From Priapulus caudatus (lineage: Eukaryota; Priapulida; Priapulimorpha; Priapulimorphida; Priapulidae): a stretch of DNA of 28,418 nt. The stretch spans positions 103,735 through 132,152 of the forward strand of contig NW_014577184.1 in the NCBI RefSeq assembly GCF_000485595.1. Reading direction: 5' to 3'. This document shows, one piece after another, positions 20,458-28,418 of this stretch; within the stretch, counting starts at the first letter, position 1; the number at the start of each line of letters is the position of its first letter. Below the pieces are notes generated by a model, which saw only the letters and a list, made by a program, of their open reading frames with translations, was not told the origin of the DNA and made no database searches. The position numbers and the translations under genes were made by a program.

Positions 20458-20861
20458 TAGGCGCGTTCACACTGGCGGAATTAGCGGGATGCAAATCTCG
20501 GTTTTTGCATGCGCGATCGAAATACCGAGATTTTTACAAGTGTGAACGCAAAAATTCCACTAAGTATCTGCGATCAGCATCGCGCTCCAAATCGCACTTT
20601 CGGCTGCGATTATTTGGAATTAGCGCGATTTTTGCACCGCGGCGTGTGTGGAACGCTCGCGAAAATAATCCCGGTATTTTATATCCTCATTCCAGCGAGA
20701 TCGCTATCAACATCCGCAGTGAGCATGACACGTTCGATTAATAGAATTATCCCGCTCGGCGATTAGCGAGATATTTCCGCCTGTGTAGAACAAACACAAT
20801 TATCTCGGGTATTTTCCATCGCGATTAGCCTCGCGGGTTTTCTTGTGTGTGAATACGCCTA
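20458..20861 (+). mobile_element. About 400-bp TIR element (MITE), copy B
   Basis: The left end TAGGCGCGTTCACAC pairs with the right end GTGTGAATACGCCTA (13 of 15 inverted matches). TTAT stands on both sides (20454-20457 and 20862-20865), a candidate 4-bp target-site duplication. The interior is CpG-rich with repeated GCGATTA and ATCTCGG/CCGAGAT palindromes and has no transposase. The superfamily is not settled: a 4-bp TTAT duplication does not fit hAT (8 bp), and a 3-bp TTA reading would suggest PIF/Harbinger. Confidence 0.75.
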
Positions 20862-20865
20862 TTAT

Positions 20866-21402
20866 TGCGTTCGATCATTGAAAAGAACTTGAAATTGATC
20901 TGTGATGTCTATATTGTTAGAAACACATGAAATTTGACTTCAGTGGTTTCTAATTGTGGATAATAGATTGAATGATACAAGGCATGAAGATTTGTATTTG
21001 GCTGAATCTTGCAGTTGTTGGCAATCGCTAAATTAAGGCGACCTTATTACTACGGTCCTGGAGAATTCATGGAATACTCAGTGTTTCGTTGTCTGTCACG
21101 ACATTGCAATGTTACGACTGTAGTTAGCACTATGATAATACTTACGACTTATAATATGGCATGAAGGACGATTGATGGAATACGTCGTACCTGCGTGCTA
21201 TCTTTGAATAACAGGAATATGTTACTTTCTGTCAAAACGCCGCTGATTGCTTGTCAATTTTGATCACATACTCTACTTAGCATACATATGGATGTAATAT
21301 TATGTGAGTACGAGGTTGTCATCGTGTGTAAGTAATAACTGCAGTGAGAAATGGCATGAGAACGTATTTATTTCGCGCTGGAAGGCGTGGTATGGCAGAC
21401 TA
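20866..21402. other. Copy B, unassigned sequence
   Basis: Nothing recognised. It is the counterpart of 11922-12464. Confidence 0.4.
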
Positions 21403-21405
21403 GTG

Positions 21406-21584
21406 AAAAATACCGGGGGCTCGGGCGATTTAGCCCCCGAAATGCAAAAAGGGCCCGCGAAATGCCAAAAAGAGCCCGTAAATTTGCATAGAGTTCAATG
21501 CAAAACAAATTTTAGAGTGCTATATTTCATCCACGCGAGGCTGTGAAAGTAGCCCCCGAAAAATAAATTATATTTTTTTCCCTG
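21406..21584 (+). repeat. Dispersed repeat R1, copy 3 (in copy B)
   Basis: Counterpart of 12468-12651, same boundaries AAAAATACC to TTTTTTTCCCTG. Confidence 0.85.
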
Positions 21585-23678
21585 GGCAAGACGCAAGCAT
21601 CGTGACTCATCAAAACGTCGGAAACAAGAAAGCAATCGCCATGTAATTTAGACGCACACGTACACGGTGTACGTTCACCATGGAATGTTTGTTTTTGATG
21701 TGCGCATCGGGAAATTGGTTTTGTTTAGTAATATAATAGTAGCAATATATAAAAGTAATGTTGTTTAACTTTTTGTTCTTTAGTAATAACTTGTTAATTG
21801 TGCGAGCTACCTAGATGGTATTGGATTATTCGTAGACATGCTGCAAGTTTTCATTCTCGTAACTTTACGATGTTTCTGTCAACGGTCTATGATAAAAAGC
21901 GTACAACTACCACGACTAAAATGCTACGACTAGAATGTTTCTGATAATGACCGCCAGGAAAATGTTTTGTGAAATACGTTTTTTAAAATGTTTGAAAATG
22001 TGTACGAACAATCATCTCTTCCCTGTGCATCGGCAGGGTTGCCTCCAGCGGCTTGCTGTGTGGGTGGAGCCTGCCTGTCTGTATGAGACGAGATTAGGAT
22101 ACTACGTTCTCGCTATACTTAGGGCATTACGCTGCAATTGGTGCGGCGTCGTCGTCGCTGTTTTTCTACTTCTCGAAAAATTTTGGTCGAGCCGACAGTG
22201 AAGCGTGAAAAATTTCGGCGAGTAACCCTGACACATCGCCGTGGAAGCCGTGCTGTTAGGTTTGCAGATCGAGCGTGACAATAATAGACGTTGCTCGCTG
22301 CTGCTGCTCTTTTTATGATTTGGACGTTTGCCTGACACAGTATAATATCTGGATTTCGTCACACGCGGTGTGGTATAGTGGTTGCGGGCGACAAGGTGTG
22401 GGGCAAGCGTAGCCAGCCTGAAGCTGTGTAGAGTAGCTAACCACTGAAGCGAGAAATATTTATGATTATACAGCACGCGCCTGCAGCTCATCAGTACACG
22501 ATGTACCAGCGGGAAGTATTTTACAGTTTCTTACGTGATTCAATGACGTACATTCCTCTTAAAACCTGTTTTTATACATTGTATTTATGCGTACATATGA
22601 TTGCAATGAATAATTCATCTGTTTACATGTAATATGCATTAATAATAATTATGCATATATGTATATAATCAAGAGCTAATAGGTATTATTACCTCTTGCG
22701 TATAATGTCGTAGCGAGTTTTCTCTCGAAAACTGTGAAGCTTTCTCAAAAACCTGTGTGTTCAAAAACCTTTCTCCGACTCTGTGTTCATGGAGCCAATG
22801 ACCTAGAGGTTGGCTGAAGAATCGATTTGTGCGAATACCATGTTAGAACGCAAGGATAGGAGGGCCCTGCGATTTATTCTCCGATTGTCGAGGAATAAAG
22901 CATAATAACATAAGCGCCTTTCCAATGTCAGACAGAACTGAGACTTGGCTGAGCTTGTGTCAGACTGGCCTTTTCTCAGCTTTCGCGCTATACGCATTTT
23001 CTAATTTGGTTTCTCAAACGTGCGTACAGATAGCTCTAGGTTTATCAGTATTCTACAATATTTAGGCTCTATTCCAGAGCTGATAGACCTTTTTGGGCTG
23101 CGCCGGTTCATTTCAACAACTGCTGTATGAACAATCGTTACGTTTCAGCTTATTGGGAACGCATCAATAAAAATAGTAGCTACGAGTATTGTGTTTTTTT
23201 AATCTAAACCACGTCACACCGTAATCTCACAGCCCGGTAGCTAAAAAAAATATGTGCTAACTTTCTTCTGTTGGTGCAGTGTACTTTGAAAAGGGCCCAC
23301 GTGTTTTAACCCATGGGACCCGGTGTCAGAAAAATTTATCTCGTAATGTTGACCTTAGTCGTAACTTTTCTAATGTGTTTTCTAATGTACTTACATTATC
23401 GTCGCAGTCACTATGTTTTCAAAACAACGAGCCCTGGCTTATTTCGTGCAGAGAGAGAAGAGAGAGGATGCGTATTGTTTGTTAATGTGAGGAGTGAGAG
23501 TGAGAGTGCGTAAGCTATGTGTGGTTAAAGCCCCATCGTGACCGTTTCGTGTATTCTGACCTCACATATCATGGTTAAAACTAACATACATGGTAAAATA
23601 ATCATTTGTCGTTCGCGTGGGCTGACAGCTCATGCCGCAGGTTGTAGTCCGAACGAACGACTATTACTCATCGGTAGA
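21585..23678. other. Copy B, unassigned sequence
   Basis: No gene recognised. It includes the degraded hairpin near 22661-22699 and a short GAGAGA tract near 23449-23470. Confidence 0.4.
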
Positions 23679-23943
23679 GCTATACTGCTGTTGCTGCTGC
23701 TGCTTGCTCCTATTAGTTATATAGTACTCAACTGGCTGCTCTGCTGCTGCATGCCTGCTACTACTACTATCGAGCTACTTAACTGCTTGGCTGCTCACTA
23801 CTACTATCTACGTACATACGTACTACTGCTGCTGCTGCTGCCGCTGCTACTACTGCTGCTTACTGCCTACTGCTACGCCTATGCTGCGGCTGCGCTGCGC
23901 TGCTGCCGCTACTTAAGTCGTGCTGCTGCTGTCATTGCTGTCT
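23679..23943 (+). repeat. CTG/CTA microsatellite (copy B, interrupted)
   Basis: Same tract as 14777-15033 but broken by many non-unit bases (for example ATCGAGCTACTTAACTGC). Either it has truly decayed or it carries accumulated base-calling errors. Confidence 0.85.
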
Positions 23944-24038
23944 AAATGCATGCGAAACAATTAGTGGAGGTTTGAATGATGATTTGTGTGTGATAGCGAT
24001 TGTTTTCTAGCTAGCGAGCAGTCGGGGCGACATGGGAA

Positions 24039-24244
24039 CGTGTGTATGTCTACGCGCGCGTGCGTGTGCACCGTGTGTGTGTGCGCGCGTGCGGGGCGTG
24101 CGTGCGGCGTGCGTGCGGTGCGTGTCTCTAGTCTGTAAATTATATGCGTACGTATGTGCAATGATGCTTGTGAACGAGCGAGCGATCGTGCGTGTATGCG
24201 CTGTGGTACGAATGCGTGCGTGCGTGAATGCGGACGCGTGCGTC
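24039..24244 (+). repeat. GTGC/GCGT microsatellite (copy B)
   Basis: Counterpart of 15131-15344, with the clean GTGC run replaced by GTGCGGGGC and GTGCGGC variants. Confidence 0.88.
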
Positions 24245-24530
24245 GCTGAATGCATTCCGAGGACTGTTCGTTGAACTGCACGCCGTGCGGTTTGGTGGGG
24301 AGGAGCGCGTCGTGTCAGGCGGATCCCGCAGACGGAGCGTGCGCCTGTCATGATGTTCTACTTCTGCGGCGTCGCACGTCCCTGTTTCCGGTGGCGTAAC
24401 AACAAAGAACGCGATGACATCAGGGGTAGATGATGATGATAGCGCCGATTATTGTCTCCCGATGATGACATGCACTGTTTCTCCGCTCATCCAGCTTTAC
24501 TTGCGTGGCTCTTCGTTCCGTAACGGTGGC

Positions 24531-24995
24531 CGCTGCTGCTGTTGTTGTTGTTGTTGATGTTGATGTGGGTGTTTTTGTTGTTCCTAGCGCTGCCGTTGTT
24601 TCTGTTGCTGCTGTTGCTGTCGATGTCGGTGTTGTTGTTGTTGCTAGCGCTGCCGTTGTTTCTGTTGCTGCTGTTGTTGATGTGGGTGTTGTTGTTGTTT
24701 CTAGCGCTGCCGTTGTTTCTGTTGCTGCTGTTGTTGATGTGGGTGTTTTGTGTTTCTTAGCGGCTGCCGTTGTTTTCTGTTGCTGCTGTTGCTGTGTGTC
24801 GCGATGTTGTGTTGTTGTTGCTAGCGCTGCCTGTTACGTTGCTGGTCTGTTGCTGCTGTTGTTGATGTGGGTGTTGTTGTTGTTCCTAGCGCTGCCGTTG
24901 TTTCTGTTGCTGCTGTTGCTGTTGATGTCGGTGTTATTGTTGTTGCTAGCACTGTCGTTGTTTCTGTTGCTGCTGTTGTTGTAGTTCCTATTGCT
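24531..24995 (+). repeat. 57/60-bp VNTR of GTT/GCT-rich units
   Basis: About seven units, each running GTTGATGTGGGTG, a GTT run, (C/G)CTAGCGCTGCCGTTG, TTTCTGTTGCTGCTGTT. Intact units are 57 or 60 bp, multiples of three, so a Val/Ala-rich frame stays open, but units 4 and 5 are broken by indels. Nothing else suggests coding. The array abuts the right edge of the 9-kb copy B. Confidence 0.85.
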
Positions 24996-25091
24996 GTAGC
25001 GGAGCGTAGCGCTACTGGTCTTTCAGCTTAGCGCGTGTACACGTACGATTATTATTTGCGTGATCATTCATTCGTAGTGGAGAGTAATCAG

Positions 25092-25450
25092 TAGTGATGT
25101 CACGATCATAGATTATACTCGATCATCGGTTGAACAGTGGCTCGAACCAAGCGCTTGGTTATCAAAATCTATAATCGATTTCATCGAAATAAATGTCAAA
25201 CTTGAACAAGAAATGTCTGAGAGTAAATTGTTCGACACATATTGCAATGAACAATCCCAGAACACTACTATACAAGTTATCATTTATTAACATACATGTA
25301 TTATACACACATAGTAAACAGTGCAAAACAAACAGTATAAACAGGGCTAAACAAGCACATACCTGCACACACGTACATGCACACGCAGGCATTCAACACC
25401 CCGAGTAACCGATTGTAACCGATCATCGGTACAACCGATTGACAACACTA
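25092..25450 (+). mobile_element. 359-bp non-autonomous hAT-like element with 8-bp target-site duplication
   Basis: It starts TAGTGATGTCACGATC and ends GATTGACAACACTA. The terminal TAGTGATGTC and inverted TAGTGTTGTC match at 9 of 10 positions. A perfect 8-bp duplication GTAATCAG flanks it (25084-25091 and 25451-25458). Subterminal copies of CGATCATCGGTT/AACCGATCATCGG are arranged near both ends, as is usual for hAT transposase-binding regions. The AT-rich core (about 25190-25370) has no transposase. Confidence 0.85.
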
Positions 25451-25519
25451 GTAATCAGGATCATTCTAACCGCACTCGCGCTTGAGTCTCATCGCCCACT
25501 CGTCACACTTGGCTCATCA

Positions 25520-25534
25520 TCACCCCCCCCCCCC
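25520..25534 (+). repeat. Poly-C tract
   Basis: A run of about thirteen C followed by GAGTAAC; slippage-prone. Confidence 0.8.
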
Positions 25535-26565
25535 GAGTAACACGATTGCGCGCCGTGTCATAGATTCACTCCACTCGTGGCTACGGGTCAAACCGTGGGC
25601 CATTAGTCTGACCGAGAGTGCACTCTATGAACGAGTGCATCGTTACTAGCAGTGTTCGTACTGCTCGCCGTGCGTAGCTAGGTGGCAGGAGGCATCATGT
25701 GTTAGACATGCTCGCTGGCTGCGTCGTAGAGTCGTGAGGTGGTGTAGTTGGACTCATTCCACTCGCTACGAACCATTAGTGTGGAAGTAGGCCTTTATAT
25801 GTGAGGGGTCATCAGTGGACTGACACTAGCCGTGTGCGCAATGCTTGTTGTGTATAGGCATCGTATGAGGGGCGCTCGCTGGTTGTCATAGTTAGTGCTC
25901 GCTGTGTATTGGGCGTGTGAGACCGGTAATGGACCCACGTGAAAGAGCCACGTCAAACACACTGGCAGTGACCGCACTCAGTGTAACCATCGTCATCTAA
26001 AGACGTAACCTTAGGCTAACGCTCAAGGACTAACTGAATAAACTAACTGACTGACTAGTGAATCAAGACTTCAACTTCCCAGTGAAGTCAAATAGCTAGT
26101 TAGTTAAGATAGTGTGATCGAGTACCGATGAACACACGGATCTGGAAGGAGTTTCTCAATTCACATCCAGATGCAGAGACGCTGTTCATCGTAATTGCTG
26201 TAGCTAGTAGTGGTTGACCGGTCGCGAGGCTGTACTTCATGAACCGCTGTCGTCGCTGAAGGCAATCAGAAGCGAATGAAACACGAACCGCTTTATCTTA
26301 TTACTGATACAGTATCACGACGTCGCTGTAAACATGGTGGCCGGCCTTACGACGTAGCATGCAGCCGTCGGAGTGTGTCGATTGCCGTGCAATGAGGTTG
26401 TCGGCGGCGCCTAAGTTTCGCCGGCAGCTTACGTGCGTGAGCGCACAGTAGCAACCCCGCGCGTGTGCGTACGTGTGTGTCAATCTGTCAGCACTACCAG
26501 TAGCCGTATCAACAGCCCTGCAGTATTTAGACTAGCTGCCTACGTCGCTACTGTAGTTAGCGTAT
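25535..26565. other. Non-coding DNA with degenerate short repeats
   Basis: Motifs such as CCACTCG, GCTACG and CCATTAGT recur about 190 bp apart (25567-25610 and about 25753-25785). A loose inverted pair CGATGAACA / TGTTCATCG frames 26126-26196. No coding exon recognised. Confidence 0.4.
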
Positions 26566-26592
26566 AGAGAGAGAGAGCGCGCGCGCGCGCAT
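26566..26592 (+). repeat. (GA)n(GC)n dinucleotide tract
   Basis: AGAGAGAGAG followed by CGCGCGCGCGCG. The GC part is Z-DNA-prone. Confidence 0.85.
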
Positions 26593-27300
26593 CGTCGAAC
26601 GAATGATGAAGTTCTTCCGAAGGCTGAGATTGAAGCTGGTAAGCTGGATGTGCAGCCTCTGTTAATTAGAGCGGACTAATCCCAAAAAATGGAAGCGGTG
26701 CGCGCAGAAGGAATGTTGTACGTGACGTGAAATCTTAAATTATATCGAGAGCGAGATAACAGATGTTATTATGCTTCGCTGTCATGTTATATTCGCTCAC
26801 TCGTAATATTATTTAAAGACAATGGGTGCAGTGTGTGAGGCACTAGGAACTGTCGAGCTTGTCAGAGATTGGTTGAAAAAGTGCGTTGGACTTATTTCTA
26901 GTTAGTTACCATGTAACCAAGTTAGAGCCAAGTAAGCAGCCAGTAACACCGGGGACATAAGGCTTTTCCATCAAGTTGACGTGGTATAATTATCTGTCAC
27001 AAACGTACAGAGCCGACATATTTATTTAACATCGTTCTGAGTTTAGAACTGAAGCAAAACGTCAATTTTTGCGATGTAATTTAGTACAGTTTCTGTTATT
27101 AGTTTATTGCTGTTAGTTTTTGCTATGATCATGTCCCCCATCCTGTGCTGTGTGATTTTAATGATAATTATGTTCAAGGATGAATTTATGAACACATTTC
27201 GGTTATCACCGTCTGTTTACGCAAGGTTTCACCATTTTTACTTGTTCCTTTGGCATGCCCCTAAAGTTGGTGGCCATGACAGGGTTCATACGTGGCCTGT
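26593..27300. other. Unassigned AT-rich DNA
   Basis: A 65-codon open frame at 27107-27304 starts with a hydrophobic stretch (IMSPILCCVILMIIMF) but has no family match, no splice context and no downstream continuation. I do not call it a gene. Confidence 0.35.
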
Positions 27301-27425
27301 ATAACATGAAAGGTCCTGGAAATATAAAATGTTATCTTCCCGATCTAGAAAATCCTGGAAAATAGGCATTCGTACAGGAAAGATCCAGGAAATCGGCAAT
27401 TTTTACGGTTGGTCCTAGAAAATCC
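27301..27425 (+). repeat. CCTGGAAA-type low-complexity repeat
   Basis: Imperfect units GGTCCTGGAAATAT, AATCCTGGAAAATA, GATCCAGGAAATC and GGTCCTAGAAAATC. Similar words occur at 11450-11495 and 20395-20440, next to the TIR element, so they may belong to one repeat family. Confidence 0.5.
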
Positions 27426-27618
27426 GTAAAGTTAAAGTTCACCTCACTGTGTCTTATCTGATATAAAGCATAAAAATTGCTTTGTATAATGAAGTTTGTT
27501 GGCTCATCGTTGACTGGACGATATGAGGCACAAGCGTGTTCGGATGCAATACTGCTGTCATATAAAAATCTACCTTTTTAAGTCATGGAAAACTCCTGAT
27601 ATATCGTTTTGATTTAAG

Positions 27619-27640
27619 TAGTGATGTCCCAATGATCCAT
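27619..27640 (+). mobile_element. Lone hAT-like left terminus
   Basis: TAGTGATGTCCCAATGATCC shares its first ten bases with the start of the element at 25092. No inverted partner (GACATCACTA) is found before the window ends, so the element is truncated or continues past 28418. Confidence 0.4.
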
Positions 27641-28239
27641 CATAAATCAAATTGATTTTGAAAACAATCTAATTAAAGAAACCTTAAAATATAAGTAAAA
27701 CTGTTATAGATTTAAATTGCTGCATATAGCATTGAATGAAAGAGGAGATTGGTGTAAAAATAAAATCTGCATATTAAGGGTCACCCAATGGATCTATCAA
27801 AGGTCTCCTTTATAAGCAGGTCTTCATTCTTGAGAGCTAGGTTCACTGTATACCTGTAAAAAAGAATGTCTTATTATATGCCAAGAAGGGCATTTATATA
27901 CAGTTACAATCTATAGCTCGGTACTTTCACTGTATAAGACTGTGTCACTCCAGGGAAATTCCAAAAGTGGCCACATGTGTCCGTTCTATTGCGCTAGAGT
28001 AGGGTTACTTGTATATAATGTCTTGACCATTTGACTAATCTCAACCCCAAGTGGCACTGACTATTGAGTGAGGACGGACACCCCTGGAATTATGCGATGT
28101 TGGGATATCTTAGATTTAGAACGTACTAAAACCCAACGTACTTAGACCCAACTAAGAGGTTGGGGCTGTGAGTTGAAAATGTGCAGAATGGTGCGGAGAC
28201 GAGGAGTTGCAGTTTTAGAAACATTGTTATTATTAATGT
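27641..28239. other. Unassigned AT-rich DNA
   Basis: No gene, RNA or complete element recognised. Confidence 0.4.
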
Positions 28240-28400
28240 TACAGCAACATTGTTAGTTAGCAACATTGTTATCAAGAGTGTTAGCAACAGTGTTAGCAAC
28301 AGTGTTAGCAACAGTGTTATCAACAGTGTTAGCAACAGTGTTAGCAACAGTGTGAACAACAGTGTTAGCAACAGTGTTAGCAACAGAGTTTCAGTGTTAG
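28240..28400 (+). repeat. 12-bp minisatellite
   Basis: About 13 units of GTTAGCAACAGT with variants (GTTATCAACAGT, GTGAACAACAGT). The period of 12 keeps a minus-strand Leu-Leu-Thr-Leu frame open, which is a repeat artefact. Confidence 0.9.
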
Positions 28401-28418
28401 AGAGTTTTTCCAACTCAC

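Larger units (their letters stand above)
15580..24484 (+). repeat. 9-kb tandem duplication, copy B
   Basis: Second head-to-tail copy, starting one or two bases after copy A ends. The left junction reads CTGTTCCTCCAATGGTACAG. Its right edge (CTGTTTCTCC, then GCTCATCC) abuts a VNTR. It holds the only frame-intact BAG3-like exon 2. Confidence 0.93.

Noticed and set aside
24505-24984. 159-codon Val/Ala-rich open frame
   Set aside because: It is the VNTR read in frame; units 4 and 5 break the period and there is no splice or start context.
28240-28400. Possible telomere-like or CRISPR-like array
   Set aside because: The 12-bp unit GTTAGCAACAGT has no spacers and does not match telomere repeats; it is a plain minisatellite.

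Overview
The window looks like nuclear DNA of an invertebrate animal, probably a marine bilaterian such as a mollusc. The reasons are GT-AG introns many kilobases long, two animal-specific gene starts, small hAT-type elements with 8-bp target-site duplications, and many micro- and minisatellites. The species cannot be fixed from the sequence. Coding DNA is well under 1 kb of 28.4 kb; nearly all long open frames are chance or repeat translations.

Left part (1-6418). A frame-broken ORF start of unknown family lies at 1-227 (minus). The 5' coding exon of an ANKRD28/44/52-type ankyrin-repeat gene is at 1396-1506 (minus). A large foldback (inverted repeat with loop) spans 2281-3297. The WW-domain first coding exon of a BAG3/starvin-like co-chaperone gene is at 3781-3939 (plus). 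The two genes are divergent, with start codons about 2.3 kb apart and the foldback between them. A 25-bp perfect hairpin (4758-4814), a lone hAT-like terminus (4882) and a complete 198-bp hAT MITE (5958-6155) lie in the BAG3-like first intron.

Middle part (6419-24484). A unit of about 9 kb occurs twice head to tail with no spacer: copy A 6419-15578 and copy B 15580-24484. Each copy holds, in the same order, two minisatellites, a block of tandem splice acceptors, exon 2 of the BAG3-like gene (carrying an IPV small-heat-shock-protein-binding motif), a GA-rich tract, a TIR element of about 400 bp, a dispersed repeat of about 180 bp, a hairpin, a CTG/CTA tract and a GTGC tract. In the stretches I aligned by eye the copies differ mostly by single-base insertions and deletions, even inside the exon. 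That points to unpolished long-read sequence or a false duplication more than to old divergence. Exon 2 is intact in copy B and frame-broken in copy A.

Right part (24485-28418). A 57/60-bp VNTR abuts copy B. It is followed by a 359-bp hAT-like MITE with a perfect 8-bp target-site duplication, apparently non-coding DNA, a lone hAT-like left end at 27619 and a 12-bp minisatellite at the right edge. No further BAG3-like exon (second IPV, BAG domain) is visible, so the gene must continue beyond the window.

No new biological system is evident. The items most worth checking are the 9-kb tandem duplication and what it does to a symmetrical (phase 0-0) exon, the 43-bp tandem splice acceptors in front of that exon, and the foldback in the shared upstream region of two divergent genes.
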